The position numbers and the translations under genes are program-made. The notes below the pieces were generated by a model. It was given only the letters and a program-made list of their open reading frames with translations, was not told the DNA's origin and ran no database searches. From positions 1-8,438 of the forward strand of contig DATEQV010000490.1 in NCBI GenBank assembly GCA_035272265.1: a stretch of 8,438 nucleotides of DNA, read 5' to 3'. This document shows positions 1 to 6,812 of the stretch, piece by piece. Each line of letters opens with the position of its first letter. Position 1 is the first letter of the stretch. The DNA is from Acidisphaera sp035272265 (GTDB lineage: Bacteria > Pseudomonadota > Alphaproteobacteria > Acetobacterales > Acetobacteraceae).

Positions 1-639
1 GTCGCCACCGGGATCGACAAGCCGAACGTGGAGGCTCAGCGGCCGCGCCTGGTGGCCGTCGGCGGCGGCGCGCCGGTGCCGGTGCAGTCGCCGGCCGCTG
101 CACCCGTCCACATGACCGGTCCGCTGCACGTCATGGCCGGCGTCGTGCAGGGCCCGGTCGGCGCGCCGGTGATCTCTCCGGTCGTCGTGCACCACGGGGG
201 CGCGCACCACGGGGGCGCGCAATCGATCCCGGTGCACAACCTGCGCCCGGCCGAGCAGCACGACCGCGCCGTCGAGGAGTCGCACGCCGAGGTGGCTCAT
301 CCCGGGCACGCGGCGCCGCACCCGGCGCAACAGTCCGGCCCCAGGATGCCGCGCGGCAGCGGTCTGTTCGCCGAGGCTCCGGGCCCGGCTGTCGTCGGCC
401 CCGCACAACCCGCACCCGAGCCGCAGCGCCGCCCCAACATCTTCCGGGAGGTGACCGGACGGATCCGCCAGACCCTGGCCGGCCCGCACGCCGGACCCGC
501 GGCCGCCGAGCCGCCGCAGCGCACGGAGCCGCAATTCGCCGACCCGCGGCCCGAGCCGATCCGGCCGATTGTGCGGGAGTCCGTCGGCGAGGACGTCGGC
601 ATCGAAATCCCGACTTTCCTGCGCCGCCAGACATCCTGA
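1..639 (+). CDS. ftsZ: FtsZ cell-division GTPase, C-terminal part (5' end outside window)
   Basis: FtsZ is the tubulin-like GTPase that polymerises into the cytoplasmic Z-ring at the division site. Only the last 212 residues are present, and the reading frame is open from base 1. The first residues, VATGID, match the end of the conserved FtsZ core (the VVATGI strand). After that comes about 190 residues of low-complexity Pro/Ala/Gly/His/Arg-rich sequence, which is the disordered linker. The protein ends with IEIPTFLRRQTS, the conserved C-terminal peptide (D/E-IP-x-FLRRQ) that docks FtsA, ZipA-like anchors and other division partners. A linker this long is far beyond the roughly 50 residues of E. 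coli FtsZ and is characteristic of Alphaproteobacteria. The GTP-binding domain, including GGGTGTG, lies upstream and cannot be checked. lpxC follows 156 bases later, as in many dcw clusters. Identification is firm from both ends of the visible part. Confidence 0.96.
   Translation, partial: VATGIDKPNVEAQRPRLVAVGGGAPVPVQSPAAAPVHMTGPLHVMAGVVQGPVGAPVISPVVVHHGGAHHGGAQSIPVHNLRPAEQHDRAVEESHAEVAHPGHAAPHPAQQSGPRMPRGSGLFAEAPGPAVVGPAQPAPEPQRRPNIFREVTGRIRQTLAGPHAGPAAAEPPQRTEPQFADPRPEPIRPIVRESVGEDVGIEIPTFLRRQTS
190..219 (+). repeat. Perfect 15-bp tandem duplication in the ftsZ linker
   Basis: The 15-base unit CACCACGGGGGCGCG occurs twice back to back (190-204 and 205-219) and is in frame, encoding HHGGA twice. 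It sits in the disordered FtsZ linker, where in-frame slippage should be tolerated. The two copies are identical, which suggests a recent duplication or a slippage-prone site. The repeat creates two His-His pairs in a short stretch. Confidence 0.9.
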
Positions 640-653
640 GCCGGCACGACCGC

Positions 654-687
654 GGCCGTCCGGAGGAGTCCGGTCATTCCGGAGGCC
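654..687 (+). other. Hairpin just downstream of ftsZ
   Basis: GGCC-G-TCCGGA (654-664) pairs with TCCGGA-GGCC (678-687). This gives a 10-bp GC-rich stem with one bulged G and a 13-base loop, starting 14 bases after the ftsZ stop. No T-tract follows, so it is not a classical Rho-independent terminator. It may protect the 3' end of the upstream mRNA or act as a weak or partial terminator before lpxC. The pairing is seen; the role is inference. Confidence 0.45.
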
Positions 688-689
688 GA

Positions 690-795
690 TAACGTGTGCA
701 CTGCGAAAATCGGGCAATTACAACGGATTGTAGCGTAATATTGAGCAACAATGATTGACTCGCCCGATTCATGACCCCGGCGTAAACCCGCTGTC
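690..795 (+). promoter_or_regulatory. AT-rich leader of lpxC, probable promoter region with small dyads
   Basis: Bases about 700-770 are strikingly AT-rich against the GC-rich surroundings, the usual look of a promoter region here. It contains a perfect dyad TACAA-CGGA-TTGTA (719-732). A wider inverted repeat, ATTGT (727-731) with ACAAT (748-752), overlaps it. A weak sigma-70-like pair, TTGTAG (728-733) and AATGAT (750-755) with 16-base spacing, can be drawn, but neither box is convincing. A dyad in this position could be a repressor or activator site controlling lpxC. No binding protein can be named from the sequence. Confidence 0.4.
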
Positions 796-1725
796 ATGGA
801 CGGCATGGCGCAGTTTCGGCCCGGAATCCGGGTTTCCTGCCACCAGACGCTGAAAGCGCCCATCGGCGGCGTCGGAACCGGTGTGCATACCGGCGCGAAG
901 GTGTCGGTTCGGCTGTCTCCGGCGCCGGCAGGTGCCGGAATCGTCTTTCGCCGCACCGATCTGGGCGTCGACATCCCGGCCCGTGCCGACCGCGTCGCCG
1001 ACACACGGCTGTGCACGCTGATCGCCGATCCGGCCAATCCCGCGGCCCGCGTCGGCACGATCGAGCACGTGATGGCGGCATTGTCCGGCGCCGGGATCGA
1101 CAATGCCGTGGTCGAGGTCGACGGCCCTGAGCTGCCGATCTTCGACGGCTCCGCCGCTCCGTACAGCTTCCTGATCGACTGCGCCGGCGTCATGCCCTTG
1201 GCGGCCGCGCGGCCGCTGATCGAGGTGCTGCGGCCGGTGCGGGTCTCGCAAGGTGACGCGTGGGCGGAACTCGCGCCGCTGTCCCGCGACGATGCCGACG
1301 CGCTGTACCTGACGATGACGATCGACTTCGCCTCGCCCGCGATCGGCCGGCAATCCCGCTCGCTGTGCCTGACCGAAGACGCGTTCCGCCGCGACATCGC
1401 CCGGGCGCGCACCTTCGCGCTGGCCGAGGAGATCGAGGCGCTGCGCGCCGCCGGACTGGCCCGCGGCGGCAGCCTGGACAATGCCGTGGTGGTGGACGGC
1501 GCGAAGGTGCTCAACCCGGGCGGGTTGCGCTTCGCCGACGAATGCGTGCGCCACAAGCTGCTCGATGCGGTCGGCGACCTGGCGCTGGCCGGCGCGCCGC
1601 TGGCCGCCCGCTTCACCGGCCACCGCTCCGGCCACGCGCTGAACAATCGCTTGCTGCGGGCGCTGCTGGACGACGGATCGGCGTGGCGCTGGGCGCACGA
1701 GACCAGCTGGCAAGCCGCCGCCTGA
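796..1725 (+). CDS. lpxC: UDP-3-O-acyl-N-acetylglucosamine deacetylase
   Basis: LpxC is the cytoplasmic zinc hydrolase that deacetylates UDP-3-O-acyl-GlcNAc, the committed step of lipid A synthesis. The 309-residue length fits the family (about 305). Visible motifs: VGTGVHTG near residue 26; TIEHVMAAL with general base Glu90 and zinc ligand His91; GPELPIFDGSA (110-120); ARTFAL then GLARGGSLDNAVV (about 204-232), which lies in the second domain. RHKLLDAVGD supplies zinc ligands His253 and Asp257, and SGHALNN supplies catalytic His280. All catalytic residues are present. ATG 796 has no good Shine-Dalgarno sequence. ATG 805 in the same frame is an alternative, but an MDG start is common in alphaproteobacterial homologues. 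The gene has its own AT-rich leader. In E. coli LpxC amount is set by FtsH proteolysis; whether that holds here cannot be seen. Confidence 0.97.
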   Translation: MDGMAQFRPGIRVSCHQTLKAPIGGVGTGVHTGAKVSVRLSPAPAGAGIVFRRTDLGVDIPARADRVADTRLCTLIADPANPAARVGTIEHVMAALSGAGIDNAVVEVDGPELPIFDGSAAPYSFLIDCAGVMPLAAARPLIEVLRPVRVSQGDAWAELAPLSRDDADALYLTMTIDFASPAIGRQSRSLCLTEDAFRRDIARARTFALAEEIEALRAAGLARGGSLDNAVVVDGAKVLNPGGLRFADECVRHKLLDAVGDLALAGAPLAARFTGHRSGHALNNRLLRALLDDGSAWRWAHETSWQAAA

Positions 1726-1736
1726 AGCGTCCCCAT

Positions 1737-1753
1737 GGCGTCATCAGGACGCC
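1737..1753 (+). other. Short strong hairpin between lpxC and bamD
   Basis: GGCGTC (1737-1742) and GACGCC (1748-1753) form a perfect 6-bp GC-rich stem with a 5-base loop, 11 bases after the lpxC stop. An overlapping alternative stem pairs GCGTCC (1727-1732) with GGACGC (1747-1752). No T-run follows, so it is not a standard intrinsic terminator. It may stabilise the lpxC 3' end or partly separate lpxC and bamD expression. Confidence 0.4.
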
Positions 1754-1754
1754 C

Positions 1755-1763
1755 TGCTATAAG
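1755..1763 (+). promoter_or_regulatory. Possible extended -10 promoter element for bamD
   Basis: TGCTATAAG (1755-1763) matches the extended -10 form TG-N-TATAAT in five of six hexamer positions. No -35 box is evident at the usual distance. Initiation would fall around 1770-1773, at or just before the bamD ATG, so the mRNA would be leaderless or nearly so. No Shine-Dalgarno sequence lies before this ATG, which is consistent with that reading. A six-base match can occur by chance, hence the low confidence. Confidence 0.3.
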
Positions 1764-1772
1764 CCGGTTCGC

Positions 1773-2654
1773 ATGACCCGATCGATTCCTGCGCGCCCTC
1801 GCGTCCGCTTCACGGCCACGCCGGCCCTGCTGCTCGCCTGCACGATGTTGTCCGGCTGCGGCTGGTTCAGCGGCAGCGACGACTCCGCATCCAAGAACGA
1901 CCCGTCGAAGATTCCGGTCGAGGACCTCTACAACAACGGCATCGACGCCCTGCACGGCGATCGCTACGCCGCCGCGATCAAGCAGTTCGACGCGGTCGAG
2001 CAGAACTACCCGTACTCGTCATGGGCGACGAACTCGCAGCTCATGCAGGGTTTCTCGCAGTACAAGTCGGAGCACTACACGGAGGCCATCGGCACACTGG
2101 ACCACTTCATCCAGCTGCATCCGGCCAGCCGCGACATCGCGTACGCCTACTACCTGCGCGCGCTGTGCTACTACGAGCAGATCGCCGACATCCAGCGCGA
2201 CCAGAAGACGACCGAGGCGGCGATGACGGCGCTGCAGGAAGTGGTCAACCGCTTTCCCGACAGCGCGTACGGCCGGGATGCACGGCTGAAGCTCGACCTG
2301 TGTCGCGATCATCTCGCCGGCAAGGAGATGGAGATCGGCCGCTGGTACGAGGGCCAGCACCTCTACACCGCCGCGATCAACCGTTTCCAGCGCGTGGTGA
2401 CCGACTACCAGACGACCAACCACGTGCCCGAGGCGCTGCACCGGCTGATCGAGATCTACCTCAAGCTCGGCATGCGCAACGAGGCGAGGAAGACGGCGGC
2501 GGTGCTCGGCTACAACTACCCGGGCAATTCCTGGTACGAGGACAGCTACAACAATCTGCTCGACGACAAGCTGGTGCAGGCCGGGCCGGGCGAGGCGCCG
2601 CTGCGGCCGGTGAACCGCGGCTTCTTCGACCGCACGCTGGGCTGGATCTTCTAG
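1773..2654 (+). CDS. bamD: Outer membrane protein assembly factor BamD (lipoprotein)
   Basis: BamD is an essential periplasm-facing lipoprotein of the BAM complex, which folds beta-barrel proteins into the outer membrane together with BamA. The 293-residue product starts with a basic stretch (RPRVRF) and a hydrophobic signal segment. It has a lipobox LSGC with lipidated Cys29, typical of a type II signal peptide. The mature part is rich in TPR-like helical pairs (for example LYNNGIDALHGDRYAAAIKQF, split near residue 60, and YAYYLRALCYYEQI near 125). The C-terminal motif YPGNSWYEDSY (about 250-260) is characteristic of alphaproteobacterial BamD. Residue 30 onward is acidic and Ser-rich before the TPRs. 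The start was chosen at ATG 1773 because it directly precedes the signal peptide; the frame stays open farther upstream only as a shadow of lpxC. It lies 47 bases after lpxC and recN follows closely. Confidence 0.95.
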   Translation: MTRSIPARPRVRFTATPALLLACTMLSGCGWFSGSDDSASKNDPSKIPVEDLYNNGIDALHGDRYAAAIKQFDAVEQNYPYSSWATNSQLMQGFSQYKSEHYTEAIGTLDHFIQLHPASRDIAYAYYLRALCYYEQIADIQRDQKTTEAAMTALQEVVNRFPDSAYGRDARLKLDLCRDHLAGKEMEIGRWYEGQHLYTAAINRFQRVVTDYQTTNHVPEALHRLIEIYLKLGMRNEARKTAAVLGYNYPGNSWYEDSYNNLLDDKLVQAGPGEAPLRPVNRGFFDRTLGWIF

Positions 2655-2655
2655 C

Positions 2656-2669
2656 AAGGGGTCACGTTG
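2656..2669 (+). promoter_or_regulatory. Shine-Dalgarno-like AAGGGG before an alternative TTG start of recN
   Basis: AAGGGG (2656-2661) overlaps the end of bamD by one base spacing and lies 5 bases before TTG 2667, which is in frame with recN. Using it would add 15 mostly basic residues (beginning ARRGRRH) to RecN. The conserved RecN N-terminus begins at ATG 2712, which lacks any visible Shine-Dalgarno sequence. So the ribosome-binding signal and the family start disagree. Family comparison is preferred for the annotation, but the longer form cannot be excluded. Confidence 0.35.
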
Positions 2670-2711
2670 GCACGACGCGGGCGGCGGCATGACGCGGGCT
2701 GTCCTCGCCGC

Positions 2712-4403
2712 ATGCTGACCGCGCTGTCGATCCGCGACGTGGTGCTGATCGACCGGCTCGATCTCGGTTTCGGTCCCGGACTGACGGTGCTGACCGGCGA
2801 GACCGGCGCGGGCAAGTCGATCCTGCTCGACAGCCTGGGACTCGCACTTGGCGCGCGCGCCGAGGCGGGGCTGGTGCGCGCCGGCTGCGAGCAGGCGGTG
2901 GTGACCGCCAGCTTCGATCCCCCCGCGGGGCATCCGGCGCTGGCGCTGCTCGCCGAACAGGGGTTGGAAGCGGAAGACGGCGTCGTGCTGCGCCGCGTGC
3001 TGGGCGCGGACGGCCGCTCGCGCGCGTTCGTCAACGACCAGCCGGTGGGCGTGGCGCTGCTGCGGCGCGTCGGGGGCTTGCTCGTGGAGGTGCAGGGCCA
3101 GCACGACCAGATGGGCCTGGCGGACGCCGCGAGCCACGTCGTGCTGCTCGATGCGTACGGCGTGGCGGCGGCGTTGCGCGCTTCCGTCGCGTCGGCGTGG
3201 GGCGCGTTGCGCGCGGCGGTCGCCGCACGGGACGCGGCCGCGCAGGCGATCGCCAGCGCCAGGGCCGACGAGGAATTTCTGCGGCACGCGGTCGACGAGC
3301 TGGCCAGGCTGGCGCCGCGCGAGGACGAGGAAGACAGTCTCGCCGCCGAACGCCAGCGGCTGCAGCGCGGCGAGCGGCGCGCCGAGGCGATCGCCGCAGC
3401 GCTGGCGGAACTGGCGCCGAACGCGCAGGGGCGCGCGCGCTCCGCCGGCCCGGCAGCGTCTTTGCGGGCCGCGGCCCGGGCGCTGGGCCGGCTGTCGGGG
3501 CCGGGAGCCACGGACGACGCGGCGGCATCGGCGCAGGCGGCGCTGGAGCGGGCCGAGGAGGCGGTGGCCGAGGCCGAGGCGCTGCTCACCCGCCTCGCCG
3601 CCGAGGCCGATCCCGATCCTCGCGCGCTGGAGGCGGCGGAGGAGCGCCTGTTCGCGCTGCGGGCGGCGGCGCGCAAGCATGCGGTCGCGGTATCGGAGCT
3701 GCCGGCGCTGCTGGATACGTTCGCAACGAAATTGGCGGCGCTGGAGACCGGCGCGCAGGACCTCGCGGCACGGGAAGCCGCGGTGACGGCGGCGCGGACC
3801 GCGTACGGACACGCCGCGGAACGGCTGTCGGCGGCGCGCGCCGAAGCGGCGGCGCGGCTGGAACGCGCGGTGGCGAAGGAACTGCCGCCGTTGCGGCTGG
3901 ATCGTGCGCGGTTCGTGGTCTCGCGCACCGCGCGGCCCGAGACCGAGTGGGGCCCGCTGGGGATGGACGCCGTGCGTTTCCTGATAGCGACCAACCCCGG
4001 CCAGGAGCCCGGGCCGTTGTCTCGCGTGGCCTCGGGCGGCGAGTTGTCGCGGCTGATGCTGGCGCTGAAGGTGGTGCTGTCGGGCGGCGGCGAGATCCCC
4101 ACGCTGGTGTTCGACGAGGTGGACAGCGGCGTGGGCGGGGCCACCGCGGCGGCGGTGGGCGAGCGCCTCGCGCGGGTGGCGGAGCGGGTGCAGGTGCTCG
4201 TGGTGACGCACTCGCCGCAGGTGGCCGCGAGGGGCGCCGCGCACCTGCGCGTCACGAAATCGGACGGCCGGACGCGGACGGTGACGCAGGTGGCGGCGCT
4301 GGCCGCGGGCGAGCGGCGCGAGGAGATCGCGCGCATGCTGGCCGGCGAGCGCATCACCGACGCGGCGCGAGCGGCGGCGGACGATCTGCTGGGGGCGGCG
4401 TGA
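2712..4403 (+). CDS. recN: DNA repair protein RecN (SMC-like ATPase)
   Basis: RecN is a cytoplasmic SMC-like ATPase recruited early to DNA double-strand breaks, where it promotes recombinational repair. The product is 563 residues, close to the usual 550-560. The N-terminal half-ATPase has MLTALSIRDVVLIDRL and Walker A GETGAGKS (29-36), then the RecN-typical VEVQGQHDQ around Gln128-His131. The middle (about 150-370) is Ala/Glu/Arg-rich and heptad-like, as expected for the RecN coiled coil. The C-terminal half has the ABC signature SGGELSR (from Ser441), Walker B LVFDEVDSGVGG (Asp468-Glu469) and VLVVTHSPQVAA (switch histidine). It ends in the family tail EEIARMLAGERIT. All ATPase motifs are intact. 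The start is ATG 2712 by homology; TTG 2667 has the better ribosome site. No alphaproteobacterial LexA box (GAAC-N7-GTTC) is visible upstream. Placement after bamD is common in Alphaproteobacteria. Confidence 0.97.
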   Translation: MLTALSIRDVVLIDRLDLGFGPGLTVLTGETGAGKSILLDSLGLALGARAEAGLVRAGCEQAVVTASFDPPAGHPALALLAEQGLEAEDGVVLRRVLGADGRSRAFVNDQPVGVALLRRVGGLLVEVQGQHDQMGLADAASHVVLLDAYGVAAALRASVASAWGALRAAVAARDAAAQAIASARADEEFLRHAVDELARLAPREDEEDSLAAERQRLQRGERRAEAIAAALAELAPNAQGRARSAGPAASLRAAARALGRLSGPGATDDAAASAQAALERAEEAVAEAEALLTRLAAEADPDPRALEAAEERLFALRAAARKHAVAVSELPALLDTFATKLAALETGAQDLAAREAAVTAARTAYGHAAERLSAARAEAAARLERAVAKELPPLRLDRARFVVSRTARPETEWGPLGMDAVRFLIATNPGQEPGPLSRVASGGELSRLMLALKVVLSGGGEIPTLVFDEVDSGVGGATAAAVGERLARVAERVQVLVVTHSPQVAARGAAHLRVTKSDGRTRTVTQVAALAAGERREEIARMLAGERITDAARAAADDLLGAA

Positions 4404-4415
4404 CCGAATTTTCCC

Positions 4416-4511
4416 CGTCATTGCGAGGAGCGGAGCGACGAAGCAACCCAGGGCCGCGTGATAGGCATTGTTCGCGCGGCCCTGGGTTGCTTCGCTGCGC
4501 TCGCAATGACG
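4416..4511. repeat. Palindromic dispersed-type element A, copy 1 (recN-ligA gap)
   Basis: This 96-bp element has terminal inverted repeats CGTCATTGCGAG (4416-4427) and CTCGCAATGACG (4500-4511), a perfect 12-bp match. An inner perfect 20-bp stem pairs 4439-4458 with 4475-4494, around a 16-base loop. The only unpaired asymmetry is 4428-4438 against 4495-4499. Sequences beginning CGTCATTGCGAGGAGCGAAGCGA recur in many alphaproteobacterial genomes as intergenic repeats; this is recalled, not searched. The element fills almost all of the recN-ligA spacer and ends 18 bases before the ligA ATG. It has no gene of its own. A second, partly decayed copy is at 8158-8262. Confidence 0.9.
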
Positions 4512-4529
4512 TGAGTGGTTGCAGACGAA

Positions 4530-6629
4530 ATGGCCCGCAGTAAAGCAAAAACCAGCCCCGCCGAACCCAAACCGGTCGACCGCCTCACCGAGCCCGAAGC
4601 CGCGGCCGAACTCGCGCGTCTCGCCGCCGAGATCGCGCATCACGACGACCTCTACTACCGCGAGGACGCGCCGGAGATCACCGACGCGGCGTACGACGCG
4701 CTGCGCCAGCGCAACGCGGCGATCGAGGCGCGCTTCCCCGCCCTCGTGCGCGACGACAGCCCGACCAGGCGCGTCGGCGCCGCGCCCGCCTCGGGGTTCG
4801 CCAAGCGACGGCACCGCGCGCCGATGCTCTCGCTCGGCAACGTGTTCAGCGCCGAGGATTTCGCCGAGTTCTGCGCCCGTGCGCGCCGCTTCCTCGGCCT
4901 GCCCGCCGACGCGACGCTGCGGTTCGTCGGCGAGCCCAAGATCGACGGCCTTTCGATCAACCTGACCTACGCGGGCGGCCGCTTCGTCAACGGCGCGACG
5001 CGCGGCGACGGCACCGAAGGCGAGGACGTCACCGCCAACCTGCTGACGCTCAAGTCGCTGCCGCGCCGCCTGCGCGGGCACGCACCCGCGTTCATCGAAA
5101 TCCGCGGCGAGGTGTTCATGCGCAAGGCGGATTTCCTCGCCCTCAACGAGACGCAGGAGGCGGCGGGCAAGACGCTGTACGCCAACCCGCGCAACGCCGC
5201 CGCCGGCAGCCTGCGGCAGCTCGATGCGAAGATCACCGAGTCCCGCCGCCTGTCGCTGTTCGCCTACGCCATGGGCGAGGCGAGCGAGCCGCCGGCCGAG
5301 ACCCACTGGGACTACCTCGCGCGCCTGCGGCACTGGGGGTTCGAGGTCAACCCGCTCTCGGAACTGTTGCACTCCGACGCCGACGTCGCCGCGTTCCACG
5401 CAAGCATGGCCGAGCGGCGCGCGAGCCTGGAGTACGACATCGACGGCGTCGTGTACAAGATCGACGACCTCGCCCTGCAACGCCGGCTCGGTTTCGTCGG
5501 CCGCGAGCCGCGCTGGGCGATCGCCTGGAAGTTTCCGGCGCAACAGGCCACCACCGTGCTGCTCGGCATCCGCATCCAGGTCGGACGCACCGGCGCACTG
5601 ACCCCCGTCGCCGACCTGCAGCCGGTGAATGTCGGCGGCGTGCTGGTCGAGCACGCGACCTTGCACAACGAGGACGAGATCGGCCGCCTCGACGTGCGCA
5701 TCGGCGACACCGTGACATTGCAGCGCGCGGGCGACGTGATCCCGCAGATCCTCGGCGTGGTGCCCGACCGCCGCCCGCACGGGGCCAAGCCGTTCGACTT
5801 TCCCGACCACTGCCCCGCCTGCGGCAGCGCCGCGGTGCGTCCGCCGGGCGAGGTGGTGCGCCGCTGCACCGGCGGGCTGATCTGCCCCGCGCAGCGCGTC
5901 GAGCGGCTGATCCACTTCGTCTCCCGCCCGGCCTTCGACATCGACGGCCTCGGCGAGAAGACGATCCGCGAATTCTACGACGAGGGCTGGCTGCACTCGC
6001 CCGCCGACCTGTTCCGCCTGCCCGCGCGCGAGGCCGAGATCGCGCAGCGCGAGGGCTGGGGCGAGGTGAGCGCGAGGAAGCTCGCGGAGGCCATCGAGGC
6101 GCGGCGGACGATCCCGCTGGACCGCTTCATCTACGCGCTCGGCATAAGGCGCATCGGCGCGCAGAACGCGCGGCTGCTGGCCCGCCACTACGGCACGTTC
6201 AGGCACTGGCGGACGCAGATGATCGCGGCCGAGGAAGTGGGCAGCGACGCCCGCCTCGAGCTCGGCAGCATCGTCGGCATCGGCGAGGCGATCGCCACGG
6301 AGCTGGGCGATTTCTTCGCCGAGCCCCGCAACGCCGCCCTGATCGACGAGCTGGCGCGCGAGCTGACGATCGAGCGCGCAACGGCCGCGGAGGCCGCGGA
6401 CAGTCCGTTCGCCGGCAAGACGATCGTGTTCACCGGCACGCTCGAGAGCATGTCGCGGCCCGAGGCCCGCGCGAGGGCCGAGGCGCTGGGCGCCAAGGTC
6501 ACCGACAGCGTCTCCAGCCGGACCGACTTCGTCGTGGTCGGCGCCGACGCCGGCAGCAAGGCGAAGCGCGCCGCGGAGCTCGGCGTGCGGACCCTCACCG
6601 AGGCCGAGTGGCGGGAGATGGCGGGGTAG
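4530..6629 (+). CDS. ligA: NAD-dependent DNA ligase LigA
   Basis: LigA seals nicks in duplex DNA using NAD+, joining Okazaki fragments and finishing repair. The 699-residue protein has the full domain order. Domain Ia holds the NAD-binding HHDDLYYREDAPEITDAAYD (about 33-52). The nucleotidyltransferase domain has the adenylated lysine in EPKIDGLS (Lys137), then GEVFM, NPRNAAAGSLRQLD and WAIAWKFPAQ. The OB fold includes VGRTGALTPVADL and LQRAGDVIPQI. A Cys4 zinc finger is formed by Cys428, Cys431, Cys446 and Cys452. Helix-hairpin-helix repeats follow, and a C-terminal BRCT domain runs from about residue 624 (FAGKTIVFTGTLESM). Nothing essential is missing. ATG 4530 was chosen because it precedes a short basic tail and domain Ia; GTG 4515 is possible. 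No good Shine-Dalgarno sequence is seen, and the leader is largely replaced by palindromic element A. The gene follows recN as in many Alphaproteobacteria. Confidence 0.97.
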   Translation: MARSKAKTSPAEPKPVDRLTEPEAAAELARLAAEIAHHDDLYYREDAPEITDAAYDALRQRNAAIEARFPALVRDDSPTRRVGAAPASGFAKRRHRAPMLSLGNVFSAEDFAEFCARARRFLGLPADATLRFVGEPKIDGLSINLTYAGGRFVNGATRGDGTEGEDVTANLLTLKSLPRRLRGHAPAFIEIRGEVFMRKADFLALNETQEAAGKTLYANPRNAAAGSLRQLDAKITESRRLSLFAYAMGEASEPPAETHWDYLARLRHWGFEVNPLSELLHSDADVAAFHASMAERRASLEYDIDGVVYKIDDLALQRRLGFVGREPRWAIAWKFPAQQATTVLLGIRIQVGRTGALTPVADLQPVNVGGVLVEHATLHNEDEIGRLDVRIGDTVTLQRAGDVIPQILGVVPDRRPHGAKPFDFPDHCPACGSAAVRPPGEVVRRCTGGLICPAQRVERLIHFVSRPAFDIDGLGEKTIREFYDEGWLHSPADLFRLPAREAEIAQREGWGEVSARKLAEAIEARRTIPLDRFIYALGIRRIGAQNARLLARHYGTFRHWRTQMIAAEEVGSDARLELGSIVGIGEAIATELGDFFAEPRNAALIDELARELTIERATAAEAADSPFAGKTIVFTGTLESMSRPEARARAEALGAKVTDSVSSRTDFVVVGADAGSKAKRAAELGVRTLTEAEWREMAG

Positions 6630-6676
6630 CTTCGGCCGCACCGTTCGCCCGGCCAACCCCTATAGCGGTTTCAATT

Positions 6677-6701
6677 CCGAGTGTGATCGCACTCATCTCG
6701 G
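6677..6701. other. Dyad symmetry downstream of ligA
   Basis: GAGTGTGATCGCACTC (6679-6694) is a 16-base palindrome with a single mismatch (a G-U pair if transcribed). An alternative outer pairing, CCGAG (6677-6681) with CTCGG (6697-6701), encloses it. It lies 50 bases after the ligA stop in a relatively AT-rich patch (6658-6680). No T-tract follows. It could be an mRNA 3'-end hairpin for ligA or an operator; the sequence does not decide. Confidence 0.4.
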
Positions 6702-6704
6702 TCT

Positions 6705-6804
6705 CGTCATGGTCCGCCCCCGGGCTGCGCCGAAGGCGCACCCGCGGACAGGCTCCGGCGGACCATCCACGCCTTTGCCGGCCGCGTGAAAGCAAGGCGT
6801 GACG
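6705..6804. repeat. Palindromic dispersed-type element B (ligA-ridA gap)
   Basis: This is a 100-bp foldable element bounded by CGTCA (6705-6709) and TGACG (6800-6804). It contains three stems. ATGGTCCGCC (6709-6718) pairs perfectly with GGCGGACCAT (6757-6766). Nested inside, CGGG-C-TGCGCC (6721-6731) pairs with GGCGCA-CCCG (6735-6744) around a GAA triloop. CACGCCTT (6768-6775) pairs with AAGGCGTG (6794-6801). The layout, CGTCATGG-CCG followed by CCATCCACG-C-TT, resembles a second intergenic repeat class that I recall from many alphaproteobacterial genomes. The element is distinct in sequence from element A but has the same CGTCA/TGACG ends. No coding content. Confidence 0.8.
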
Positions 6805-6812
6805 GTACCGCT

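Noticed and set aside
654..687. Rho-independent terminator after ftsZ
   Set aside because: The stem is good but there is no T-tract after it. It is recorded as a hairpin only.
297..1955. A 552-codon minus-strand open frame antisense to ftsZ, lpxC and bamD
   Set aside because: It crosses three real genes and their spacers and has no recognisable motif. It is explained by GC-driven stop depletion.
2689..2718. A nine-codon upstream reading frame (MTRAVLAAC) overlapping the recN start
   Set aside because: Its stop overlaps ATG 2712, so translational coupling is imaginable. It has no good ribosome site, and such short frames are common by chance.
4416..4511. CRISPR unit or small structured RNA gene in the recN-ligA gap
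   Set aside because: There is a single long palindrome with no spaced direct repeats. A diverged second copy elsewhere fits a dispersed palindromic repeat better than an RNA gene.
2019..6656. A minus-strand open frame of over 1500 codons running antisense to recN and ligA
   Set aside because: It mirrors two intact, fully recognisable plus-strand genes. In very GC-rich DNA stop codons are rare on the opposite strand. Its predicted protein is Arg/Ala/Gly-rich with no recognisable domain, and it runs through the palindromic element.
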